A stretch of 20,374 nucleotides of DNA from a virus, in the IMG/VR virus record IMGVR_UViG_3300017783_003376, positions 1-20,374 of that record. One strand, written 5' to 3'. The notes below the pieces were generated by a model. It was not told where the DNA came from, made no database searches, and worked only from the letters and a program-made list of their open reading frames with translations. This document shows, in pieces, positions 14,528-20,374 of this stretch. Both the position numbers and the translations under genes were made by a program. Each line of letters opens with the position of its first letter. The stretch's first letter is position 1.

Positions 14528-15551
14528 TCTCTGCCCACTTCCTAAATGCATCTAAGTTAGTTATACGCCATGGATGATTATATCCTTTTGTGGGTTGTGG
14601 GTCTTCAAATACAACTTTCCCTTTGTATAAATCAATAGATGTTTTGTTCATATATGGACTCTGTGCTACAATGTGCCTATTTTGATTTCCACTAGGAAAC
14701 GGAAATCCTGGAGTGTGTATCCCTCCTACACTTAAATCTCGATTAATACGCCATAGTATATTAGTAACACCTGCACCTGCTGTGCTTATATATTTTGTCA
14801 TGTTACTAAACATACTTATTTTTTCACCTAAATTATAGTTTTCACCAAATACTTCTGTATATCCCAATGCCTTAAGAATGTCTACTATGCTATCTTCGTT
14901 TACAAGACCACGCTTAACAGTGTTATCCTCACCTATAACATCTTTGCGATTACGCAATGGATTTGCATGAGCTCTTCGACTTAGATAGACTTTGTCATGT
15001 GCAGGAACATCTGGATATCTCTGTCTACTAACAGTAACTAATTTTTGTATTAAACTGTATATTCTACTGTCGGGAGGACAACGCTTTCCTGTTACAGGGT
15101 CGTTGCACAGTGTATCGCTAAAAAATACATGTGAATATTGTGTATTTTCATCGCTATATCTATAGTCAATATCTAGCAGTTCTAATAATTCAGTTACAAA
15201 GGGAGGATGTTTATCCAATTTTCTAGCAAGTGGATTCAACATTAATTTAATATTTGGATATTGTGCTCTTAATTTTAGATAATTGTATAGTGGGCCCAGT
15301 CCATCATTGATGCAATGATAGTAGTTCATTAAAGGAAATGTATACCAATAGAAGTATATTCCATCCGCATATTGTTTAACCTTAGGTTGTTCAGGAGTAG
15401 GCTTACCTGCCAAAAAACTTTGATTCTTTCCCAAATGATATGGAATTGCCTGATCCATATGAATAAACCATTCAACTTTACTAGTAAAGTTTAGAACTTG
15501 TAGGTTGTGAAGTTCACCAATACCTTCACTGTTAAAGTGGTTGCGTATCAT
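14520..15551 (-). CDS. GT61-type glycosyltransferase (DUF563-like)
   Basis: A 343-residue protein. Landmarks of the GT61 (DUF563) family are present in order: NYYHCINDGLGPLYNYL (76-92, the YHxxxDxL-type entry), KVYLSRR (187-193), RGLVNEDSIVDILKALGYTEV (214-234) and YISTAGAGVTNILW (254-267), which corresponds to the family's GAGLxNxxF donor-site motif. Members transfer xylose, GlcNAc or other sugars in eukaryotes and are also found in bacterial polysaccharide loci. It starts with an ATGA overlap to the upstream GT-A gene, so the two form a minus-strand pair. No signal peptide or membrane segment is visible, so it would work in the cytoplasm. The C-terminus overlaps the end of the convergent methyltransferase gene. 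Confidence 0.85.
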   Translation of the reverse strand: MIRNHFNSEGIGELHNLQVLNFTSKVEWFIHMDQAIPYHLGKNQSFLAGKPTPEQPKVKQYADGIYFYWYTFPLMNYYHCINDGLGPLYNYLKLRAQYPNIKLMLNPLARKLDKHPPFVTELLELLDIDYRYSDENTQYSHVFFSDTLCNDPVTGKRCPPDSRIYSLIQKLVTVSRQRYPDVPAHDKVYLSRRAHANPLRNRKDVIGEDNTVKRGLVNEDSIVDILKALGYTEVFGENYNLGEKISMFSNMTKYISTAGAGVTNILWRINRDLSVGGIHTPGFPFPSGNQNRHIVAQSPYMNKTSIDLYKGKVVFEDPQPTKGYNHPWRITNLDAFRKWAETI

Positions 15552-16237
15552 GAACTATACAAGTTGATTACTTCTTTTTTCCATATATGATCATATTCAC
15601 AATCACGCATGTTTTCAAACCAAGGACCACCTTCTGTGTAGTGTAACACTTTGGGTGTGCCATCTACGCCTTCTTTGTAATGCCCTACTAACCAGTTCCA
15701 TTCAGGTCCTAGTTCACCGATCTCACTGTCATCACACCACTCAAATCTATGCAAGTATGCGCCTGTTTGAGTGTTGACAGTCTCCAAATCCAAGTTCTTA
15801 CAACTAGGATGTTCACAGTTAAACACCATAAAACTAGACCAGTTCTTACGAGGATACTGCAATTGCATTTGTCCATCCATTTTTAATCCCTCTGGAGGAT
15901 TGTAGTCATGTTTTACTACCCAAACTGCTTTGCTCTCATCTCTAAATCCATTATTAAACAAATGATGTGCATCTGTTAAAAATACCATATCGCTATCGCA
16001 AAACACTGCTAGTCCTTTATAGTTGTTTAGATGTGGAATAAGAAAGCGTGTAAAAGTAAATTCAGTACTAGCAAGTTTGTCAACTTCACGCCAGTAAAGT
16101 TTTTGCTCTCTTAGTTCATTTTGCTTTAATGGAATAACATTTACAAACTCTTTGTATGTGCGTCTTAGTATTGAATGTTCGCATACTTGATATGCAATAT
16201 CTTCACGGCTATCCCAGCCAACATATATATTGTTCAT
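15548..16237 (-). CDS. GT-A glycosyltransferase
   Basis: A 229-residue protein beginning NIYVGWDSREDIAYQVCEHSI, a strand-loop-helix that in small GT-A proteins starts the nucleotide-binding fold. AVFCDSDMVFL (77-87, DSD at 81-83) is the metal/UDP-sugar-binding DxD motif; WSSFMVFNC (133-141) and VLHYTEGGPWF (197-207) match the later strands lining the active site. A KLASTEFTFTRFLIPHL segment (54-70) precedes the DxD, as in GT8-like enzymes where the F-x-RF helix positions the donor. An AGGAA ribosome-binding site lies about 8 nt upstream of the ATG. It is the first gene of a two-gene minus-strand unit and overlaps the GT61 gene by ATGA. Confidence 0.88.
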   Translation of the reverse strand: MNNIYVGWDSREDIAYQVCEHSILRRTYKEFVNVIPLKQNELREQKLYWREVDKLASTEFTFTRFLIPHLNNYKGLAVFCDSDMVFLTDAHHLFNNGFRDESKAVWVVKHDYNPPEGLKMDGQMQLQYPRKNWSSFMVFNCEHPSCKNLDLETVNTQTGAYLHRFEWCDDSEIGELGPEWNWLVGHYKEGVDGTPKVLHYTEGGPWFENMRDCEYDHIWKKEVINLYSS

Positions 16238-16255
16238 AGTTCGATTTTCCTGTAT

Positions 16256-16264
16256 AATAAATAG
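16256..16264 (+). promoter_or_regulatory. AATAAATAG box, possible late promoter for the rightward unit
   Basis: In the 64-bp divergent gap 16238-16301 the sequence AATAAATAG (preceded by TAT) is the same 9-mer found in the divergent gap at 5552-5560. With T4 late-promoter geometry (TATAAATA at -13 to -6), transcription would start near 16269-16270, giving a leader of about 30 nt before the ATG at 16302 with its AGGTGA ribosome-binding site at 16292-16297. Confidence 0.45.
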
Positions 16265-16283
16265 AATAATAAAGTGCGTATAT

Positions 16284-16291
16284 TATTTATC
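16284..16291 (-). promoter_or_regulatory. GATAAATA box, possible late promoter for the leftward unit
   Basis: On the minus strand the bases 16291 down to 16284 read GATAAATA, one or two changes from the T4 late-promoter box TATAAATA. It lies about 47 nt ahead of the minus-strand ATG at 16237. The boxes for the two directions are crossed, each lying nearer the opposite gene, so the two transcripts would overlap within the gap. The match is short and the region AT-rich, so this is tentative. Confidence 0.4.
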
Positions 16292-16301
16292 AGGTGATTC
16301 A

Positions 16302-17084
16302 ATGACAACAGTAGTTTTAGTAACAGGCGGCTTTGATCCGCTACACAGTGGACATATTGCCTACTTTGAATCAGCCAAACAACTAGGCGATGAACTATGG
16401 GTTGGTCTAAACAGTGACGCCTGGCTTGCTAATAAAAAAGGACGTAGTTTTATGCCTATACAAGAACGTGCAAGCATTGTTAAAAATTTACGCATGGTAG
16501 ATCGTGTGATTGTAAACTTTGATGATAGTGATGGCAGTGCTAGTGGTGCAATACACAAAGCATATACGCTAGGTGCAGAACACATTGTATTTGCTAACGG
16601 CGGTGACAGAGGTACAGAGAATACACCTGAACAACACGACTTTAGATACACGCCTAATATAGAATTTGTGTTTGGTGTAGGCGGGGAAGATAAAAAGAAT
16701 AGTAGCAGTTGGATTCTCAAAGAATGGCAAGCACCTAAAGTAGAACGCGAGTGGGGTCACTATAGAGAACTATACAGCGGAGATGGATTTAGTGTTAAGG
16801 AACTGGTTATTGCTCCGCACAGTAAACTTAGCATGCAGAAACATAAACATCGCAGTGAAACTTGGAATCTTGTAAGTGGTAGTGCATATGTACTAACGAG
16901 TACTGGTTCAGATCCATTTGACGGCGCAAGACGACAAACGCTAACTCCGCCCAATCCTGTGGACATTCCACGTGGCGTATGGCATCAAGGCGTAAATGAC
17001 AGTGACAAGCCAGCACACATTGTTGAAGTGTGGAAAGGCCCTAGCGAGCAGTTAACTGAAGAAGATATAGAACGCTGGAATTAA
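16302..17084 (+). CDS. HxGH nucleotidyltransferase fused to a ManC-type cupin
   Basis: A 260-residue two-domain protein. Residues 1-135 are an RfaE-C-terminal/TagD-like nucleotidyltransferase: VLVTGGFDPLHSGHI (5-19, HSGH at 15-18 for nucleotide binding), LGDELWVGLNSD (28-39), FMPIQERASIV (50-60), VFANGGDR (96-103) and the KNSSSWIL loop (132-139) where the family has the ISST/RTSGI signature. Such enzymes join CTP or ATP to glycerol-3-phosphate, phosphocholine or heptose-1-phosphate. Residues 145-260 resemble the cupin of type II mannose-6-phosphate isomerase/GMP: REWGHYRELYSGDGFSVKEL (149-168), LSMQKHKHRSETW (176-188; metal ligands H181, H183) and IPRGVWHQ (222-229; H228). Start 16302 is preferred over 16230 because AGGTGA precedes it and the fold begins there. 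It probably makes an activated phospho-sugar for the surrounding transferases. Confidence 0.88.
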   Translation: MTTVVLVTGGFDPLHSGHIAYFESAKQLGDELWVGLNSDAWLANKKGRSFMPIQERASIVKNLRMVDRVIVNFDDSDGSASGAIHKAYTLGAEHIVFANGGDRGTENTPEQHDFRYTPNIEFVFGVGGEDKKNSSSWILKEWQAPKVEREWGHYRELYSGDGFSVKELVIAPHSKLSMQKHKHRSETWNLVSGSAYVLTSTGSDPFDGARRQTLTPPNPVDIPRGVWHQGVNDSDKPAHIVEVWKGPSEQLTEEDIERWN

Positions 17085-17085
17085 T

Positions 17086-17799
17086 ATGCAAGAAATAGCA
17101 GTTGTGCTTGCGGGTGACAAGTTCGATCCCAATGTACATGTAAAACAAATATATAAAAGATTACACAGATATTGTACAGATTTTAGATTAACAGTATTCA
17201 CCGATCAGCAAATTAATATTGATGAAGTAAGAACTATACCGTTGCCTCAATGGGATTTAAATCCCCGGGGACTGTGGTGGTATAAAATTTACATGTTTGG
17301 CCCACACAGTTGGACAGGGCCTGTGCTTTACATGGATTTAGATACTATACTAATAGGTAACATAGACAAGTTTTGGGACTACGAACCTAATAAATTTTGT
17401 ATATGTCAAGATTTTAATAGACAGTTTATAGACACTTATCCTGTAAGCAATAGCAGTGTAATTAGATTTGACCCTGCTAAATACACTGACATATACAATA
17501 CTTTTGTAGAAAATCCACAAAAAATTATTAGGCAATATCGTGGAGATCAAGACTACATAACAGCCTATTTCAAAGAACGTAACGATAAACAGTGGTGGCC
17601 AAAAGAATGGGCTATGAGTTACAAATGGGAAATCAAACATGGCGGAACTAGAGTAGGCGGATTGGATATAAAATATCCAGATGACTATATACAGCCTGAT
17701 TTGCCAGAAGTTATTCCTGAACCCTGTAGCATTGTAGTATTTCATGGTAAGCCAGATCCTTACGAAACAGAATTTGGAAAAAGATATTTAAATGATTGA
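17086..17799 (+). CDS. GT8-like GT-A glycosyltransferase
   Basis: A 237-residue protein with an IAVVLAGDKFDP start (4-15), RGLWWYKIYMF (61-71, the helix that in these proteins leads to the donor site), VLYMDLDTILIG (80-91, DLD at 84-86 for metal binding), a SNSSVIRF strand (121-128), YRGDQDYIT (151-159, GDQD loop) and a C-terminal IVVFHGKPDPYE (216-227), whose His after a hydrophobic strand matches the HxxGxxKPW end motif of GT8. It begins 1 nt after the nucleotidyltransferase-cupin stop (TAATATG), so the two are co-transcribed, and overlaps the next gene by 8 nt. It is cytoplasmic and has no membrane segment. The sugar donor is unknown; the adjacent nucleotidyltransferase might supply it. 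Confidence 0.88.
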   Translation: MQEIAVVLAGDKFDPNVHVKQIYKRLHRYCTDFRLTVFTDQQINIDEVRTIPLPQWDLNPRGLWWYKIYMFGPHSWTGPVLYMDLDTILIGNIDKFWDYEPNKFCICQDFNRQFIDTYPVSNSSVIRFDPAKYTDIYNTFVENPQKIIRQYRGDQDYITAYFKERNDKQWWPKEWAMSYKWEIKHGGTRVGGLDIKYPDDYIQPDLPEVIPEPCSIVVFHGKPDPYETEFGKRYLND

Positions 17800-19330
17800 A
17801 CAACGCGATTTAGTGCTTGTTACTGTACCTTTTACAGATACACCTATTCCCCTTTATGCTATTGCGCAACTTAAAAGTGTTGCTCTCGAAGCCGGTTGGA
17901 GTTGCGCCACTATTGATTTTAACAATGATTTTTTAACAAAGATCGTTAATCATCGCCATGGGACTGCTCTGACAGATTGGTTTTATCATGAGAAATATCA
18001 TCCAGGAATTGAAAAATTTGTAATGGATATGATACATATTATGTCTGATAGGATAATAGCAAATAAGCCTAAAGTAGTTGGCATTAGTTTGTTTACCTAT
18101 GCATGTCAAATAGCAACAAAGTATTTGTGTTTAGCAATAAGACGTAAAGATCCAACAATTAAAATTGTAATTGGCGGTAGCGGATGTTTTGATAATGTTC
18201 TAGGTGAAAGTGTATATGTTGATGCTATGCATCAAATGAACTTAATCGACCATCACTTTACCGGTGACGCTGAACTTGCTTTTTATGATTATTTAAAAGG
18301 CAAGCACGATATAATTGGAATGGACGAAAGTAAGTGGAAAGAACTAAGCAACAAAGATATTGCAGAAATACCTTTCGCTAACTTCGATGATTATAACTGG
18401 GATCTTTATAAAAATCCTGTGATACCAATGACTGCAAGCAGAGGGTGCGTGAGACGATGTAAATTTTGCAGTGATATTGCACACTGGAAGATGTTTAGTT
18501 TTAGAACTGGTCAACATATATTTGACGAAATGTTACATCAAAAAGAAAAATATAATATAAGTCATTTTAGTTTTACTGACGCTCTTATTAATGGCAACGT
18601 AAAAGAATTTAGAAGTTTATGTGGCTTGCTCAGTGAATACAATCACACAAATAAAGATGACAAAATTAGTTGGGAAAGCCAATTTATTTTTAGACCACAA
18701 AACCAGTTTAAAGAAAATGAATGGGAGTTACTAGCAGGTAGTAATCCCACAGAATTGTATACAGGAATTGAAAGTTTAGATCCAGACGTAAGACATGATA
18801 TGGGTAAAAAGTTTAATCAAGATGATTTAAACTTTAATTTAGAAATGAGTCTCAGGCACAACATTCATATATACGGTATGATGATTGTAGGATATCCCAC
18901 TGAGGACGAACACAGTATACAAGTTGCTAAAGACTGGCTTAGCGATCATACACACTTTCAACCAATATTAGAATTTAGTTTTGGTGGCACAATGGCTATA
19001 CTACCTGGAACGTATCTGGATAATAACAGAGAAGAGTATGGGCTAGAAGTATACGGACCACCATGGCAAATGTGGAGTAGCACCAAGAGTGGTAGCACAC
19101 CAGAAAAGCGTCTTAAATGGTGGCAGGATCTCAGTAATCACGCTAAAGAACTGGGCTATGAAATTGGTAGTGCGCATGAAAATGAAAGTGTTATTCATAT
19201 CCTAAGCAGTATGGATCACACACAAGACACCAAAGCGTACAGAAACGACAGAGCATTAGATGTGCAGAACTACAAAGACTTTCACGATCAATTAAAAAGG
19301 TTAAAGGATGAACCAATTCAACTCCAGTAG
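17792..19330 (+). CDS. Radical SAM enzyme with B12-binding-like N-terminal domain
   Basis: A 512-residue protein. Residues 1-165 have the Rossmann-like layout of B12-binding domains: VLVTVPFTDTPIPLYAIAQL (8-27), VVGISLFTY (95-103), IKIVIGGSG (123-131) and HHFTGDAELAF (154-164). The cobalamin His motif (DxHxxG) is not seen where expected; the corresponding stretch is IDFNND (41-46). The radical SAM core follows: TASRGCVRRCKFCSD (214-228; C219, C223, C226), SFTDALINGN (260-269) and GIESLDPDVRHDMGK (325-339), a typical ELP3-like core region, then IYGMMIVGYPTED (360-372). The C-terminal 120 residues (WWQDLSNHAKELGYEIG) carry no recognised motif. Members act in methylation or rearrangement of sugars, lipids and peptides. 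The ATG at 17792 overlaps the previous gene by 8 nt. Confidence 0.92.
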   Translation: MIEQRDLVLVTVPFTDTPIPLYAIAQLKSVALEAGWSCATIDFNNDFLTKIVNHRHGTALTDWFYHEKYHPGIEKFVMDMIHIMSDRIIANKPKVVGISLFTYACQIATKYLCLAIRRKDPTIKIVIGGSGCFDNVLGESVYVDAMHQMNLIDHHFTGDAELAFYDYLKGKHDIIGMDESKWKELSNKDIAEIPFANFDDYNWDLYKNPVIPMTASRGCVRRCKFCSDIAHWKMFSFRTGQHIFDEMLHQKEKYNISHFSFTDALINGNVKEFRSLCGLLSEYNHTNKDDKISWESQFIFRPQNQFKENEWELLAGSNPTELYTGIESLDPDVRHDMGKKFNQDDLNFNLEMSLRHNIHIYGMMIVGYPTEDEHSIQVAKDWLSDHTHFQPILEFSFGGTMAILPGTYLDNNREEYGLEVYGPPWQMWSSTKSGSTPEKRLKWWQDLSNHAKELGYEIGSAHENESVIHILSSMDHTQDTKAYRNDRALDVQNYKDFHDQLKRLKDEPIQLQ

Positions 19331-19790
19331 TGTTGAAATTACATTTACATTTGTTAATCCTATTGAAACAATAAAACTGTTTCACAATGACGAACAATGT
19401 ATGCCCGACAGTAACAATCAATATATCTATCGAGCTCAGCACATTTTTCCGGTGCGTTTGCAGTTTGAAATGAATGGTAAATGTCCGCGAGGTAGTGATT
19501 GTAGAGTTGATGCAAATGGCGAAGTAATATGGGATAGGTATATTATTGTCAGTGGAGTAAAAGTTGACGGTGTAGTTCCTAATCTTAACCACTTAAAACG
19601 CTGGGGAAGGATACATCCAAACACAACATTAAAAGACTTTAGACCCGCAAACCAAATTGTGTTTAGTAACTACATGGGATTTAATGGTGTTATTGAACTA
19701 GAATTTGATGGCAGTGATGTTTTAGAATGGCTTATGAGAACACATCAATACAAAGAAGATGATTGGCAAAAAAACTATGACTATGACTAA
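19308..19790 (+). CDS. Hypothetical beta-rich protein
   Basis: A 160-residue protein I do not recognise. The start ATG lies 23 nt inside the radical SAM gene, with AAAAAGG 7 nt upstream. The sequence alternates short strands (SVEITFTFVNPIETIKLF, then IIVSGVKVDGV, then GVIELEFDGSDVLEWLM), suggesting an all-beta, carbohydrate-binding-like or jelly-roll domain; two cysteines sit close together in GKCPRGSDC (57-65). A tightly charged C-terminus (YKEDDWQKNYDYD) ends the protein. No signal peptide is visible. It lies between a radical SAM enzyme and a methyltransferase-like gene with overlaps on both sides, so it is probably a non-enzymatic partner or substrate of them; that is inference. Confidence 0.75.
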   Translation: MNQFNSSSVEITFTFVNPIETIKLFHNDEQCMPDSNNQYIYRAQHIFPVRLQFEMNGKCPRGSDCRVDANGEVIWDRYIIVSGVKVDGVVPNLNHLKRWGRIHPNTTLKDFRPANQIVFSNYMGFNGVIELEFDGSDVLEWLMRTHQYKEDDWQKNYDYD

Positions 19791-20322
19791 GACTTATTGG
19801 ATAGAACGTAATAAAACTATCAATGTAGACTGGAGTGCAAAAACAGTGGTATATTGTAGAAATATTTTTAAGCACATTAATATACCCAAAGGAAATGTAG
19901 TAATGCTAGGAGCGGCATACAGTCTTGCACTTGAAGTATTAGTTGGACAGTTTGGCAAACGTGCAATGGGTGTTGATAAATGGAACTTTGGTAATCATCC
20001 ACAGTGTATCACTGAAGATATATTTGACTTAGATGACTTTGACTGCGCATTTGTATACTGCGATGTAGCAAGTTTCAGCCATATTGCACAGCAAAATCCT
20101 TGTCCTAGATTGACGGCCTTTGAGTGGAGTTTGCGAAATCTAGTGCCTGGTGGATATTGTTTAACAAGAATGTACGGATATTCAGATCAGGACATGAAAA
20201 GCACCCAGCATTTAATGCGTATTGTTGATAAACACAATGTAACTATTTTGCCAATACCCGGTAACTTCCGGGGATCGGATTGGGATAGTAAAGATGATGT
20301 TTTATTGCGAAAAAAAGGTTGA
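19783..20322 (+). CDS. Methyltransferase-like protein with degenerate SAM loop
   Basis: Read from the ATG at 19783, 179 residues. Other in-frame ATGs at 19759 and 19777 cannot be excluded; 19783 gives the 8-nt overlap with the preceding stop that is common in this cluster. VVMLGAAYSLALEVL (39-53) replaces the glycine-rich motif I, RAMGVDKWNFG (60-70) places the acidic D65, FDCAFVYCDVASF (86-98) serves as motif IV and LVPGGYCLTRMYGY (120-133) as the post-motif loop. The methyltransferase fold is plausible, but with LGAAYS in place of GxGxG, SAM binding is uncertain. The TGA stop overlaps the -35 element of the promoter at 20319. Confidence 0.7.
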   Translation: MTKTYWIERNKTINVDWSAKTVVYCRNIFKHINIPKGNVVMLGAAYSLALEVLVGQFGKRAMGVDKWNFGNHPQCITEDIFDLDDFDCAFVYCDVASFSHIAQQNPCPRLTAFEWSLRNLVPGGYCLTRMYGYSDQDMKSTQHLMRIVDKHNVTILPIPGNFRGSDWDSKDDVLLRKKG

Positions 20323-20346
20323 CAGTTGTTTAAACTGTGCTATATT
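20319..20346 (+). promoter_or_regulatory. Strong sigma70-type promoter with extended -10
   Basis: TTGACA (20319-20324) is a perfect -35 element; after 16 bp comes TATATT (20341-20346), a near-consensus -10, preceded by TGC (20338-20340), an extended -10. This is the best host-type promoter in the window, and the sequence from 20347 on is a short leader ending in GAGGAGAGA. It would drive a gene starting just beyond base 20374, probably as an early promoter for host RNA polymerase. Confidence 0.8.
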
Positions 20347-20353
20347 AATATAG
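20340..20353. repeat. 14-bp perfect palindrome over the -10 region
   Basis: CTATATTAATATAG (20340-20353) reads the same on both strands and covers the -10 hexamer. Just upstream, ACAGTT (20322-20327) and AACTGT (20333-20338) form a 6-bp inverted repeat with a 5-nt centre, filling the space between -35 and -10. Either could be an operator half-site pair for a dimeric repressor or activator. Confidence 0.55.
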
Positions 20354-20365
20354 TAAGTTGAAATT

Positions 20366-20374
20366 GAGGAGAGA
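20366..20374 (+). promoter_or_regulatory. Shine-Dalgarno sequence at the window end
   Basis: GAGGAGAGA contains AGGAG, a near-perfect ribosome-binding site, and is cut by the end of the window. The gene it serves must start within about 10 nt outside, which fits the promoter at 20319-20346 and implies a 5' leader of only about 20-30 nt. Confidence 0.7.

Noticed and set aside
16230-16301. Longer N-terminus for the nucleotidyltransferase-cupin (ATG at 16230)
   Set aside because: It would run through the promoter-like gap and into the divergent gene; the fold starts at the ATG at 16302, which has its own AGGTGA site.
3262-20322. Phage DNA-hypermodification pathway
   Set aside because: Glycosyltransferases alone could suggest DNA glucosylation, but no nucleotide hydroxymethylase, dUTP/dCTP-altering enzyme or T4-type DNA glucosyltransferase sequence was recognised; the set fits glycan assembly better.
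1-20374. CRISPR array, tRNA, rRNA, insertion sequence or attachment site
   Set aside because: No regularly spaced direct repeats, cloverleaf-like segment, transposase or integrase was recognised; coding covers nearly all of the window.

Overview
The window looks like part of the genome of a T4-like (tailed, myovirus-type) phage, most likely marine. The left end carries a run of T4 recombination/replication core genes in order: the C-terminal part of the gp32 ssDNA-binding protein, an unrecognised gene, the UvsX recombinase, a small acidic protein, and the UvsY mediator. The DNA is AT-rich and almost every junction is a 4-20 nt overlap, as in compact phage genomes. There is no integrase, transposase, ribosomal gene or tRNA to suggest a bacterial chromosome. 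Host assignment (cyanobacteria, SAR11 or another marine bacterium) cannot be made from this sequence.

Layout. (1) 1-3260, + strand: gp32 (5' end cut off by the window), a hairpin, a hypothetical gene, uvsX, a small acidic ORF, uvsY. (2) 3262-5536, - strand: a radical SAM enzyme and a GT-B/KpsC-like protein, read from a 28-bp divergent gap. (3) 5565-14527, + strand: ten overlapping or nearly overlapping genes: GT-A glycosyltransferase, 2OG-Fe(II) oxygenase, kinase-like/methyltransferase fusion, second radical SAM enzyme, methyltransferase-like protein, SGNH-like hydrolase, two more GT-B/KpsC-like paralogs, a stand-alone kinase-like protein and a methyltransferase. (4) 14520-16237, - strand: a GT61-type glycosyltransferase and a GT-A glycosyltransferase, from a second divergent gap of 64 bp. 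(5) 16302-20322, + strand: an HxGH nucleotidyltransferase fused to a ManC-type cupin, a GT8-like glycosyltransferase, a B12-binding-type radical SAM enzyme, a hypothetical protein and a methyltransferase-like protein. (6) 20319-20374: a strong-looking sigma70-type promoter with nested palindromes and a Shine-Dalgarno sequence for a gene that starts beyond the window.

From 3262 to 20322, nineteen consecutive genes therefore form an accessory island dominated by small-molecule and glycan enzymes: seven probable glycosyltransferases, three radical SAM enzymes, four methyltransferase or methyltransferase-like domains, two kinase-like domains, one oxygenase, one SGNH hydrolase-like protein and one sugar/alcohol-phosphate nucleotidyltransferase. 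The simplest joint reading (inference) is that the phage makes and transfers an unusual modified glycan or phospho-substituent, onto its own virion or onto the host surface. Notable points are a three-member paralogous GT-B family, a kinase-methyltransferase pairing that occurs once fused and once as adjacent genes, and a nucleotidyltransferase-cupin fusion.
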